Shown here one piece after another: positions 37,301 through 49,900 of a DNA stretch of 64,000 nt (positions within the stretch are counted from its first letter, which is position 1; each line of letters begins with the position of its first letter). The notes beneath the pieces are model-generated. The model searched no databases and was not told the DNA's origin. It saw nothing but the letters and a program-made list of their open reading frames with translations. The stretch comes from Aptenodytes patagonicus. Its lineage: Eukaryota > Chordata > Aves > Sphenisciformes > Spheniscidae. Position numbers and translations under genes: made by a program. The DNA lies in assembly GCF_965638725.1 (NCBI RefSeq), contig NC_134953.1:37810854-37874853 (forward strand). The letters are read 5' to 3'.

Positions 37301-39742
37301 AGGGTTTCTGAATAGCTGTTATCTCCAGCTTCTGGTTTGTTGCTCATTCCTTAACTGAAATCAGCTCTTACTGGCACTCTGCAGGAAACCAGAGAAATTC
37401 GAAATCAGTTAGTAAATTTTCTTGTAATGAGAGTTAAAAGAATTTCTCCAGAGATCTAAGTGACAGAAGACTTTGATGCTTTAAAAGAGTTTAACTAATA
37501 ACATTTTACAAGCTAATAGATTGGTTCGTGCTATTGTAGTTTTCCCTTCCCAGGAAGCTTTTACATTTCTGTAATATTTCAAGTAAATCTAGCATGTGAT
37601 TACCTGATTTCAAAGAGATCTTGACAGAAGAAAAGTACAGCCCTTCCTTTTTCTGATGCATTTAGGGAGAACTTGTCCCAGTTCGTTGCTTTGCAACACA
37701 GTTTTGGAAATAGCATGTGACTGGACTGTGCTTCTTGTATCAGTTTGGGGTTTTTTTTACCCTTTTTCTAGCGGCAACTTTCTGTATGTGTTGAATAAAT
37801 GTGTGTCTGCTTCTGGCTAAAATACAGAAATGCTATTGGCCTTTATATCAACGGGCAATCCTGGGTTAGATGGATGCCTTCAGCTTCTTAGGAGGCTTTT
37901 AGTTGCTTCACTTTTGGGAAGCTGATTTCTTAGGATTAAATACTACATTACAATAACAAGTTATTGCATAGTTCATTAGTTAGTGAGTTACAGGCTGTCC
38001 AATGAAGTTTAGTCTTGTAAATTATTTTCTCTGTTTCCTGAAGGGCTTTGTGACCATGGTGTTAAAGTGTTCAATAGAAATGCGTACCATGAGCTATGCC
38101 TGGCGAGGACTAAAAGAACAGCTTGGTGAGGAAGTAGATGCCAAAGTATCTGCAATGCGTTTCCTCAAGGGGAAGACGGTAAGATGGCCCAACCTTGGGG
38201 GAGGAGGGTGTGTGTGTGTGTGTGTGTACACGTATGTCCAGTTTTTGCAGTGATTGATGCAGGAGTTCTGAAGTACCAGTATACAAATATTGATACCTCA
38301 CTCTATCCCTACTCAATTTCATTTCTCAGAAAATGGTAACCTATCATGAGGCCCCCTGTAACTGCTGTCTATGTATACAGTATAAAAAAACCCCCAAAAC
38401 AAAACCTCACAGCTAGTTGAGTATTTTAAAAGACACTTATTTGAATGGAGACATTGCTCCTAAATGATAATGCAGGAATTCTCTCCTAAAAAAACAAAAA
38501 AGCATCAGAGATATGTATATAGTGGGAGTGGTTGTTGTGACCTTTATTCTTTCATTGTAAACTTGTGCTAACACTATATACCACTGCATTGAAAAGACAG
38601 CTGTAGAGCAGGGCAGTGACTGACTGCCTGACCTGATCAGTACAGTATTCACCTGTCAGCCTGGCTTCTGACACTTGTCTCCTGTGCAGGTGTGTTCTCA
38701 GAGAGCTTGCGGTGCCAGATGATGCCTGTGTTAACTTTCAAACAGACAGGCTGATTGCAGGCAATGCTGCTATCAGCACAGAGCATTTGAATCTGCATTT
38801 CGTTTTGAGCTTTTGTGTTTTAACTGCTTTTTTTCTTCAGCTTATAAAAAGCTTCCCCTAAAAGACCATGGTTTCTACAGTTAGTGTGTATGAGCAGTTG
38901 TGGGTGCTGCCTGTCTGGAGTTGTGTGTCTCTGTTCTTGGATATATCTTTGGAAAGCAAATGCCTCTTTTTTTCCCCCCCCCCCCTGTTATTATAGGGTG
39001 TGTGCTTTGATATCCCTGTTGGCGAACTGAGTAACATACAGGTATGTTTTTGTAGCCAGAATTGGCTTTGGAACCTGGTGATTTGGAATTTGGTGATTGC
39101 CATATATAGGATTGAATATAGGGTGATTTGGGAGGATAAGGTTTGTGTTTTAACAAGGACATTGCATAGACAATACAGTCATTAGAAAGAGCACAGCACA
39201 GTCATTAGAAAATACCATCATGCCTCTTTCTCGTTTCAGTTCTCATTATATTACCCGATTTTATTAAATAAAATCCTATGTTCTTTGGCTACTCTGGGTT
39301 TTGACCTCTCCGGTGTATTTGAGTTAACGAGTTTTCTGTCGACTTCACTCCCTCTCGTTCTTTTGTGATCGTTTATCCTTTGTCACAGGACTGTGAGTTG
39401 CCTCCCAAGAGGGATCTGCCTATCTATTTTGGTGAGGGTGGGGTTTGTCTGGAAATGGCTTTGCATTCGGTGTTGCTTTTAATAACATAAGGTACCTTGG
39501 AGACACCTGCAGGCACATAAAGTCTCGTTACATTGGTCTTGTTTCAGGAACAGTGGAGGGACACCAGGCGCTGGCAACTGTCGGTGGCAAAGGAATTGCC
39601 TGAGCTGGAAGAGTACCCCCAGGAGGCAGGACGGGGGTTCTCCAGGTTCGGAAACGGGAGGCAAGGTGACGGTGGCTTCAAGAGAAACAACTGGTTTAAG
39701 AATGGAAACCAGGGACATGATTTTAATGGGACACTTGATTAA
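25306..39742 (+). CDS. DDX21: DDX21 (Gu-alpha), nucleolar DEVD-box RNA helicase
   Basis: Paralogue of the upstream DDX50; unwinds RNA in rRNA transcription and processing. Exons: 25306-25398, 25609-25902, 27903-27978, 28974-29152, 30292-30409, 31085-31270, 32670-32815, 33071-33220, 34516-34677, 35232-35351, 35845-35918, 37049-37208, 38044-38178, 38997-39041, 39548-39742; 710 residues (human 783). Basic/acidic N-terminus, Walker A ARTGTGKT (182-189), PTRELA (220-225), DEVD (291-294), SAT (327-329), [11 protein letters not shown] (475-485), then GUCT. The GUCT residues [15 protein letters not shown] and RRWQLSVA are DDX21-specific as I remember the human proteins. The tail ([20 protein letters not shown], ending NGTLD) is short and lacks FRGQR repeats and a GQKRSF end. 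Start choice: ATG 25306 (G at -3) gives a human-like beginning MPAAG; an in-frame ATG at 25018 would add 96 residues. Confidence 0.9.
25427..25432 (+). promoter_or_regulatory. CACGTG E-box in DDX21 intron 1
   Basis: Canonical hexamer 28 bp after the exon 1 donor, within the CpG island. The paralogue DDX50 also has one early in intron 1. Binding by MYC/MAX or USF is inferred. Confidence 0.4.
26114..26684 (-). mobile_element. Solo LTR of an endogenous retrovirus, antisense in DDX21 intron 2
   Basis: A 571-bp element bounded by TG and CA ends (TGTCGTGG and CAGCACA on +). Near-matching 5-bp flanks (GGGAA at 26109-26113, GTGAA at 26685-26689) look like a target-site duplication. Read on the minus strand it starts TGTGCTGGTTTTGGCTGGG, has a TATAAA-type box (about 26403-26410), an ATTAAA poly(A)-like site (about 26241-26246) and ends TTAAACCACGACA. 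This matches a common neoavian ERV LTR as I remember it. No internal gag/pol/env sequence is present, so it is a solo LTR. I do not assign a family name. Confidence 0.8.
31325..31870 (+). mobile_element. Degraded CR1-like LINE fragment in DDX21 intron 6
   Basis: Sequence such as GAGTTGGAAAAGGTTCAAAG (31409 on), GGGCTGGAATGGCATCTCTG and, near 31710, AAATTCCTTGCCACATTGTA with AAAAGTTTTGAAAAG resembles successive parts of the CR1 3' region in plus orientation, interrupted by an A-rich stretch (31477-31503). No open frame survives. Recognition is from memory of CR1 consensus; borders are approximate. Confidence 0.4.
38208..38227 (+). repeat. (GT)10 microsatellite
   Basis: Ten GT units in DDX21 intron 13, about 30 bp after the exon 13 donor. 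Confidence 0.9.
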
Positions 39743-40119
39743 CCTCTGGTACAGATATGGGACTGAGCTGATTTTTATCAAAAAGTAAAAGCCTGTTAGA
39801 CATTCCTCTTTGTCTTTATTCCTTGATAAAGCAGCCTGTCTTTGAGGATGCCTAAAAATCATGTTTGCTGAAATGACTGGTTTTTTTTGAAGATTTTTCT
39901 TTTTGCCCAGCAAACCACCTGCTGCCATTTTCCTGCCGTTAAATGCCATACGTGTCTCGAGGGGTGAGCATTTCACCGGAAACACAGCGCTGTGGGAGAT
40001 CAATGCTCTTCTGAACATGTAGTTACTGCACCCTGCCTGTTCAGCAGCCCTCGCGTAAAAAAATCTGGTTCTAAAAAAAATTTTTCTTCAGAAAAATTTG
40101 AGATCAAGCCCCTCAGCAC
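39743..40119. other. DDX21 3' UTR and spacer before KIFBP
   Basis: The gap between the DDX21 stop and the KIFBP start codon is only 743 bp, so the DDX21 3' end and KIFBP promoter nearly abut. No canonical AATAAA is seen. The best candidate is GATAAA at 39826-39831, followed by T-rich DNA around 39880-39905. Open frames on the minus strand here are antisense shadows of the CpG island. Confidence 0.5.
39826..39831 (+). terminator. DDX21: Possible variant poly(A) signal of DDX21
   Basis: GATAAA, a known weak variant, 84 nt after the DDX21 stop, with a T-rich downstream element 50-80 nt later. Chosen only because no AATAAA or ATTAAA was found between the stop and the KIFBP CpG island. Confidence 0.3.
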
Positions 40120-40910
40120 CCTTCCTCGAGAGCGTCCCATGGGTGCTGGGGCTCTGGTGGCCACGGGGGTGCTCCCGCTTGCCAGTCGCTGTATGCTGAT
40201 TCTGCACGCTTGGCACCATTTGCCCTCAACCCCGTCAGGAAGATTGTGGGGAAAAACGCTCAGAATTTGAAACAGCAAGAGAGGGGAGCGTGGGGATCTG
40301 CTGCGGAGCCCGCACAGCGCCGGGGTCCGCTCCCCGCTGTGGTGGCGGGAAGGGGGCGCCGCTGCGGCCGCCATGACGGCGGGGCGGGAGGAGGGGGCGG
40401 GGCCGCCCCCGCCGCGCGGCGGTGATTGGGCCCGCGGCGCGTCAGGCGGTGGCGCGCGTGACGCTGGGCGGCCGGCGGAGGGAAGATGGCGGCGGCGGAA
40501 GGCGGGTGGGCCGCAGTGTGCGAGAAGTTCCGCACCGCCCGAACGCTCTCGGCCGTGGAGTCGCGCAAGGACCCGGAGACCGAACCCTACCGTTCCAAGT
40601 ACAGCGCCCGGGCGCTGCTCCAGGAGGTCAAGCAGCTGTTGAGCGCCGCCGAGGAGGGCGGCGAGGCGCGGCTGGTGGCCGTGCGGCGGGCCGTGTTGGA
40701 GTACGAGCTGGGCGTCAACCACACCGACACCGAGGAGCTGTCGGCCGGCGAGGAGCACCTGCAGCGCTGCACGCAGCTCCTTGAGCCCCACCGCCTCTCC
40801 CCAGACTGCGTCTCCCTCTACATACAGGCCCAGGTGGGCCGGGGCTGTGAAGGCCGAAGGGGGTATCTGCGGTGCAGGGCTGTGAGGGGTTCTGGCAGGC
40901 AGGGGTGTAT
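40120..40910 (+). promoter_or_regulatory. KIFBP: CpG-island promoter of KIFBP
   Basis: CpG-dense DNA over the 5' flank and first exon of KIFBP. No TATA box is seen. A TGACGC CRE-like half site lies near 40459 and a YY1 motif covers the start codon. Confidence 0.65.
40483..40493 (+). promoter_or_regulatory. KIFBP: YY1 motif overlapping the KIFBP start codon
   Basis: AAGATGGCGGC, the classic downstream YY1 element of TATA-less promoters, includes the ATG at 40486. It is also a good Kozak context (A at -3 counting GGAAGATGG as read, G at +4). Confidence 0.5.
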
Positions 40911-43900
40911 TTGGGTGGCGTGAGGCGGTGGGGTCAGGTGGGGAGCGGGAGTACCGTGTCTGTGGGCCATACTGTGTGGTCTCTGCAATGGGCTGGAAAA
41001 GGGGTAACGGGGATTCATGGCACTTTGATGCCCTGATGGGAAAGGCTTGTTTAATAATAAACATCAGGGCTGCTGGCATTTATTTATTGCTTGAAGAAAT
41101 AATTCACACGTGAGGGTTGTGGAGGGATGCTGTTCTCTTTCAAGCTTGCTGCTGGTGCCTCTGGGCATGCAGAGCATCTAATGGTGTGTTCTCTTAATAG
41201 AAACTGTGTGTTGACAAAGCAGCGTACTCTTCAGGATAGACTGAGACAGAACTTGTAAGAACTGAGCAAGAATAAATTAGTAAAAGACCTCAGTGTGTCC
41301 AGAACTTATTTGTGGTTCCTTAACTGTCATTTGTTGTCAAAGTAAAGTTGGGAGATGTTTTTATTTATGCAGTATCCTGAAAAGGTAAATTGTTCTCAAA
41401 AGCTGTCACTTACTTGTTTGCTTTTCAGCCTTGCCTGTTATCTCTTCATCTATTATATTTTATTCCAGATGAGTAAATACAGTTTTATAGGGCTAGAAGT
41501 AATAATATTCACCTCTTTATTCTGAAGAAAGTAATACTGTTAACAAAATTAGTTCTTATCATACGAAGATTTGCAAAAAGGCCTTTGCTCAACCGCACCG
41601 TCATGGTAGCTGGTGTATAGTTAGATATCTATCTCTAGACTTTAAATTAAATAGAGCAGTTATTTAGATGTCTCTGTCAAAAATGGCTGCTCTAATTAGA
41701 AAAGGCTTAGTAGTACTTCCTTGTCAAACATCACAAAACTGTCAAGGAATTGTGTGTTCATGTGGAAAGGCTCTAGTTAAACAGTGACTTGTATTACATT
41801 GGTTAAACTGGTAGAGTTGTTTGGAATTCCTGAGGTTACATCTGCTCATTGTCCTTCAGTGTGACGGTTTGGGTACACCACTACAAATCTGTTGCTCATT
41901 ATAAGGTTGGAGATTGCTTGAGAAGCCAGACAAAATAAGATAACATCTTCCCAGTATGTGTTGCTGGGGAGTTGTTGCTTTTGTGGCTGAGGACCAGGGA
42001 TTCCACTGTGCTTTTGAACTGGTGTGTTAGAAAGCAGTACTTGTCTCTGTGGGACAAATGTGCTGTCCTTTGCATGGGTTTTCCTGTTTTGGGGCCTTTG
42101 GGAAACAGCAGGATAAAGTTTCAGTGTTACTCATGTGAAGTGCTGTGGTCCAACAGAAGATAGGTCTACTGTCATCAGGCATGCAGCTGAGAGCAGTGTT
42201 GACATGTTGACAAATGAGCGTGCCCTCAGCTTTCTGTCCCCAGGGCTGTAAATGACTTGAGTATTTAATAAAAAATAATTCTGATATAAAAACAGTAATT
42301 TTCAACAGTGGTCATACTTCTCCATTGGCACGTTCTAGGTTGTATAGAGTATCTTGTCATTGCACTGACTTATATTTTGAAAGCAGGAGCATTCCTTTTT
42401 CTTGCTGGGCCTGTTTCTGTAGCCCTACTTCTAATTTCTGACCTTCTGCTTAAGGATGTGTATGACAGTTTCTGTCTAATTAAATTTGGTCCCTTCGCTG
42501 CTTGGCTGTGGGCAAAGTATTTCTGTTCATAAACATCATGCTATGTGGTGCTTTCTTTTAAAAATAATGAAGTAAATGGAATTGAAAGGGACACAGGGCT
42601 GGCACACAACTACACATTCTAACTCTTTTTAAGTTTTTTTGTTTAGCCCTGTTGGATTTTGTAACAACACTGCCTAGGAATTAAATTAGCACATCAGACA
42701 TGGATTGTTATTAATGCCTTCATCTTTATTAATAAAATTAGAGGTACTTTTTTGTAAAAGGTGAGTTCACAGATGCAGTAACAAGTTGCTATGTACATTA
42801 ATGTAATTTAAATTTGAAGGCAGTAATCCACAGCTTTTGCATCTTAACAGTTGTTTTCCTCTCTTTTCATTGTTGAAAATATACAAGCACTCATTCCTGG
42901 CATATCTTTTTCCTGTTAAATTTTTTTTACAGAGTCATGATGACAAATTTCTAATTCCTTGGCTCTTTTTATATTTGTATATGATATAGAATCATAGAAT
43001 AGTTTGGGTTGGAAGGGACCTCTAAAGGTCATCTAGTCCAACCCCCCTGCCGTGGGCAGGGACATCCTCAACTAGATCAGGTTGCTCAGAGCCCCGGCCA
43101 ACCTGACCTTGAATGTTTCCAGGGATGGGGCATCCACCACCTCTCTGGGCAACCTGTGCCAGTGTCTCAACACCCTCAGCGTAAAAAATTTCTTCCTTAG
43201 ATCTAGTCTCAATCTACCCCCCTTTAGTTTAAAGCCATTCCCCCTTGTTCTGTCGCAACAGGCCCTGCTAAAAAGTTTGCCCCCATCTTTTTTGTAAGCC
43301 CCCTTTAAGTACCGATAGGCTGCAAGAAGGTCTCCCTGAAGCCTTCTCTTCTCTAGGCTGAACAACCCCAAGTCTCTCAGCCTTTCTTCATAGGAGAGGT
43401 GTTCCATCCCCCTGATGATTTTCGTGGCCCTCTTCTGGACCCGCTCCAACAGGTCCGTGTCTTTCTTATGCTGAGGGCTCCAGAGCTGGACGCAGTACTG
43501 CAGGTGGGGTCTCACCAAAGCAGAGTAGAGGGACAGAATCACCTCCCTCAACCTGCTGGCCTTGCTTCTTTTGATGCAGTCCAGGATATGGTTGGCCTTC
43601 TGGGCTGCATAGAAGCTGCATGAATCAGATGCAGAACATACTGTGTGGAAACAGCTTGTTATTTGAACACACCAGTCCTAATTTAGCAGAGTAAACACAG
43701 AAAACTGCAGTTTGTTAGGTGTCTTTTTTTATTTGCTGCTGTGCGAGAACCTTCCTTTTTGAGCAACTCGCGAAAAAATGGGTGGGCACAATTTTTGCTT
43801 TTGGAAATCCATTGTATTGGAACATATATATATGAAAGGGTGAAGACTGATAAATTGTTTGGAGAAAACGTATAATGTAATGGAACATAATGGGAAAATA

Positions 43901-46900
43901 ACTATTTTGTTTTTTCTTTTACCTTTAGAACAATCTAGGTATCCTGTGGTCTGAAAGGGATGAAATTAAAACTGCGCAAACTTACTTGGAATCTGCAGAA
44001 GCCTTGTATAATCAATACATGAAAGAGGTACTGTGTTTATTAATATTGTGGCAGGTCTTACTTTGACGTGCCACTTATAGTTTTAGTAATCTTTGAAAAA
44101 ACATACGGTGGAATTTGAGTTTCTGAGCTTTATACTGGCTGCTATAATACTTTTGAAAAGTGATGTGATTTGTACTGCTAGCATAGGAAGAGGCAAACTA
44201 GAGGATCGCTTGCTAATTTCAAAATGGACTTATTCAGGAAAATAATTTTGCTCAAAAATAATGGTCCTTTTTGAAATCTCTTTGAATTGGTAATCCAAAG
44301 TTGAAGCCAGGTAGAATTTGGCTTTTAATTAATACTGTTCTTAATCTTATCTTGGAAATGCTGTAAAATGTCAATCCATTGCTTTCAGTAGGGAAAAGGA
44401 AACAAAACTGTAATATTTGCATGGTTTGCTCTGAGTGCACAATATTGCATAGAGAAAGTAGTTTAGTTCCATATCCAAGAGGATGATCTTATAAACAGCT
44501 AAACCTCTCATGCATATTAAACAACTTTTTGAGTTGTGGATTCTGCTATGTATCAACAAAGACTCCCTTCTGCTATTTTGAAGCTCTTTGCAAAGCTCTT
44601 CCTACACTGATTTGCCTCAGGGACAGTTTGTGAGTGAGCTAGAAACATTTGTGGCCTTAGAGGAGCAGTGTCTGTGTATCTCTGTCCCAGGACAGCTATA
44701 AAGGTTGGACAGAACTTAGTTTAATGAAATTGCGTTCAGGTTTTACATGGACTTTGTTTATAGCACAGATTATTCTTGTGGAAATTTTAGAATGGGTTAG
44801 TCTTGATCGGTTACTTCCTGCTGTTATTACCACCTTTCTAGCCATGCTGGTCTACAGTGATAGGAGAGGTAGTGGATCTGGGGAAAAAAAAACAAACCAC
44901 TTGTGCTGAAAAGCTTGTCTGTTTATTTTCCGCCCTCTGGATCGGTTGATCTGACTAGAGGTACTACATCTCTCTACAGACCCGTTCTCTAATTAATTCC
45001 TGATGTTCAACTTAGATATTTATACCCAGCCAAGCATGATATTGTTGGCTTCCACATCGCCTCTAAAAGATTCTGGTACTCGCTCTAGTCATTATGGAAT
45101 TGTACCGGTACTACCATATATTTCAACAGATTAAAAAATGCTGCCAAATGCTTCACGTTTTTACTGTGGGCTTTTTCTGAAAGGGTTAATTTTTGTTAGT
45201 TATCTGCATTCATTGTTGGGTAATGGCTAGCGAATACTCCTCCTGGGGCTTTGCTGCCTGGCTAGGGCATATATACATGACTGTCAATAAGCCCACATCA
45301 GATCACTTGTCACATTTTTTTCCCCAACATTTTTTTACTTGCCACTTATATTTCAGGGCATTATATAGCCAAATGTATGTATGTCTAAAGACTTTTTTTC
45401 AAAAGCAACTACACCAAAAGACTGTTTCTGTGGTAACTTTATTGGGCTTGTGTCATATTTCTCTGAAAAGACTGAATTGTATTTGACATAATCTGCAAAG
45501 AATTAAAAAAAAAAGAAAAGCAGGAGATGAGGGAGCTTGTCTAGCTGCTTTATGGTTTATAAAGAGGACTTGTGTTCCTTGCAGTGGTGTTTGATCTTTA
45601 GGATTTGTACAACTGTGTCAACATTCATCATTCAGAAATTATAAAAATGTGAATATATTTTTCTTAATGTTGTCATTTTTAGGCAATCAGGCAGCCTTCC
45701 TGTCTGGAAATAATTGGTAAACTGTTGGTGATTGGGGCATTTTCCTGAACTGGTGGATTTAGTTGTTCACTAACTGGGTCTTGTTAACTTACAAATTAGG
45801 TGGGGTTGGTTTCCATCCCTCCCCCCTAAGCAACTAGAGCACAACCAAGGCAATTGCAAGAAAAAAATTATTTTGGTAGAGTTAAAAGATTCTTTTACTT
45901 TCTGCTCCTGAATGCTTTGAGTTCACATCTATTTTTAAATTATTTTCAAAAAATAATTAGTTATTGTAACAACATCTTGCTGTTAGGAAAGCTGTTTGAT
46001 TGTTTAATGCAGTACAGTGAAAATCTGAGGGTGCTAACTCTATGGACAGGAGCTTGGGCTAATGAAGTCCACCTGGAAGAGGAGAGTTGCAGAGCTCTTC
46101 CTCGGGATGATTAAAGGCATAAGGCTTGACATCAGAGGATAAATCTGTAGATACAGGAAGTAGACAAGGGTCTAGCTTACTGTGTCATTTCAGTTGCTTT
46201 CTTTGCAGGAGTATCAGCTCTGGTCGTGCCAGAATATACTGCAAATCTTGTTGGAAGGTTTGGGAGCCTTTCTAAGGTTGTAAGCCTTTCCATCTCTAAA
46301 GAAAACAAGATGGAGGATTATAAATTCACAACTTAAAAACTAATGAGGTATAAACAGAAAACCTTAAAGATTAAAAGGTCATATAAAAATTTATACCTCT
46401 CTGGTAGGTTAAACACACTTTTATTTGTCACTGTCTGTTTCAGACCCATTTTTTCATCTTTGAAGATGAATTAAAAAAAAATCCATTAAAAGCAAACAAA
46501 GAAATCCTTTCAGGATTTTTTAATGAGAAGAAATATGAACATGAGAGTATGTTTTCTTCCCTTTAAAGTTAATGCATTCTCTACTGTTGCTCCTGTCGCT
46601 GCTTGAGTCCCTATTATTTCATGAAAAGTATTTCTCTGGACTGCTGCTTATTTATTGCCTTACTTTCTCTTGGGCTAAGATACTAATGGGTTTAGGAAAG
46701 GGCTAGGAAAATTGCATGCTAAACTGGGCTCTGTTGCTAGCAGGCATGTTGAACATCCTTCAGGATGCACTGTGTAATGGTAGAAAGCCACCTTTAAGAA
46801 AGACATCTTCATCTGAAGTGTGTTAGAATTGGCATCTGAACTTATTCACAATTACAAAGGAAATTAGATAAGCACAGACTAATAAAACTTTGCCATAAGC

Positions 46901-49900
46901 AATGTTCAACTGTTGGATTTGCCAGTTATGCTGACTGTAACTTTATTGACAGTTGTTTTATGGAAAGGTTGAACAGAGCACTGCTGAAAGATGTATAGTT
47001 GTCACTGTTCTGCATTCATCTCAGAAACTAATGTCACAGAATGCACAAAAATAAGTTTAAAATCAGTTACTTCTATGTGCACAGCAATATCATACTTTCC
47101 ATTCTTGATCAAGGAAAATAAACTATTTTGTATGTGTCACGAGATCTATCTCTGTATAAGGATTCTGACAGAGCTCATGGTTTAAAAAACAAAAAAGCAC
47201 TTTGAAGTAGTTCACATCATTAATAACTTGCATGTAGGTCATGCCTTATATCAAGGTTCAGCAGCTTCATCCTCCAAAGACATTCCCTTTGTCTCATTCA
47301 TATATTTGAGTAAATAGTCTTACCAGCTTGTGAATAAAGGGAGTCATTTCACAGTGGCAAGAGCAGTTTTTACAGCAGGTCTGCTGAGCACTCTGCACAT
47401 AATGTTCTTTGCAGTACTTCCTCAGGATGTTTTGTTACTGATTAGTGCAGCTGGGCAAACGAGTATTTCACACGTGAAGGCATGCTTAGTATTAAAATGA
47501 TGCTTTAAAAACCATTATGTTATTGTACAAACTAAAGACACCCAGTTATAGTCCTGTAGAATCCAGGTTGAGTATTTCTGGTGCAGACAGCATGCATTAC
47601 TTTAAAGTATGTAGGCATACTTTAGCAAGACTTGTAGAAGTCTTCTACAAGCTAAAAACCTTGTAATTCCATGTGGAATTGTGGCTTTCTTCCTCTAAAT
47701 CTCCTGAGTTTTGTGGAATTGCTCCAAAGATGTGACATTCAGATAGGCGTAGAGCTGTTATGTGAAGTTTTGTTGAATTTGGGATTGAAAAATGGTAAAT
47801 CATCTGGAGCCAGAAGAGGGAGCACTGTGTTACAAAGTAAGAGAAATGTAATTTACTGAATATATCATGTACTCTTGCAGGATGGAAATCCTCCCCTGGA
47901 TCCCAGTGAACATTTCATGGCAGAAGAAGAAAAACTCACAGACCAAGAAAGATCCAAAAGGTGGGTGCGTAACAGGATACCTAGATTATTATTGCTTTTT
48001 TAATTTATGAGGGTGTATTTAGGGAGGAAAAAAAAAAGAAGAAATCTAAAGAGACTGTTGTTTTTTCCAGATTTGAAAAGGCCTATACACATACTCTATA
48101 TTATCTGGCACAAGTCTACCAACACCTGGAGATGATTGAGAAGGCTGCTCAGTATTGCCATACTACTCTTAAACGACAGCTTGAGTATTGTGGCTACTAC
48201 CCGGTAGAATGGGCACTCAATGCTGCTACTTTGTCACAGTACTATCTCTCTAAGGTAATATACCAAATGTTTTTCTGCTGTAATTATATCATAAATATAA
48301 CTATCAAGTAAGACAATTGTTTAAACAGCTGTTTGAGAAAGGGTACCATATTGAATTAAAAATGTCCTCCTGTAAAAGCACAAGTTGTCTTCTGATGTGA
48401 AACATCTGTTAGTTTTTTCTGAAGAGGATATAGTGGCTTCGCTTTCCTGTGGTGTTGTGATGGCAGTGGGAAAAATGAGCAGGGGTGTAGACATCAGAAA
48501 AGCTCTATAGTTTATGAAGTCCTGGCAGTGATGTGACATGATGCTTGTAAGTAAAACTTAAGTAATCACTTGATTTTAAATTGTTTCTTATAATCATATT
48601 GTTCTTTTACAATACAGAGTTTAAAAACAAAACCATCTTAGGACTGAGGTATTGCATGTTGTATGTTTCCTACAAATTATTGTACTTTGTACTTTAGCAT
48701 GTGCTTAAGACTTGTTTGAGCCTATGTGAACATTAAAGCAAAGATGTAAGGTGGTAGCTGTTCGCTTCCACACACCTGTGTTGACTCTAAATAATCCACT
48801 ATGTTAGGAAATGCTTCAGTTTTATTTAGGAATTTCTATATTCCAGACTATTCAGATGCTCTTTTCTGATGCTTAAAAGACTTCTGCCATACCTAAGACA
48901 GCTAATGCTAATTTCAATAGTAACTTGTAATTTACATGTCTTTTTGATGCATTGATAGCACTAATCATCAAACAATGCATTGCCAAATATAAGTACAGGA
49001 ATCTAAATCTGACTCATAATGTTGACTTGTATGTCCAGCTCATTCCGACTAACACCCCGTGATACAATCTTTACCACGAGACATCACTTCCTTTACCGCA
49101 AGGAAACGATAGTAGCATAGATCAGAACAGTGAAAATGTTCACAATGTATACATCTAATATTAAAAGCAAGGTTTGCTATTGTGGCTGTGGTAGAGAGAA
49201 AATGGTTGGTTAGAAAATACTGTATTCAGTAGCAGACATGGAAAAATTGTCTTTTCTTCCAGTGTCCAGGGGAATATGCACCAGAGCCTCTCAGTTCTAT
49301 CATTTCCCTTGTGTTCATATATCTATACTATCTGAGGTGAGGGGTTTAGCCAAGCTGAGAGCAGTGCTTGCGCTGCTTACACCAGTGATAAATGCTGCCA
49401 TTTCTGTTTCTCTCAGCAATGCTTTATGGAGTCCCGACACTGTTTAGCAGCGGCCAGTGTCATCTTTAGCCAAGCTGGGCAGGTGCCATCTGCTGAAGAC
49501 AGTAAGTTCATGTAAAAGTTTTGAATAAAATATTGTGAATTAAGCATCATTGATACATAATGTTAGGAGTGAAGTCTAGCAGTATGTACAAAACTTATCC
49601 CAGTGTTAATTTTGTAAAACTTTTTTAATTAACAACAAAGTGGAATGTTTCTGAAGAGCTGTTACTACCGCTTAAGATTGACTATGAGTAAACCCTGTGA
49701 CGAAAAACTCAAGTGCTTCTTGCTGGTGTTTCAGAAAGCATACCAGAATAAAAGAGAAATTTAAAACAATATCCGTTTCAATAGTGGCAATGTCTCTGTT
49801 CACCCATTTGTCCTTGTACATGTGCTTAAAATGCAGCTTACCTTTGCTTCTCCGTGATCAGAGGGCAATAATTCAATGAACCAAACCAGATGCTTCCTGG

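Noticed and set aside
40000-41079. 359-residue open frame on the minus strand
   Set aside because: It lies antisense to KIFBP exon 1 and its CpG island, is Pro/Arg/Ala-rich, and exists because stop codons are rare in GC-rich DNA.
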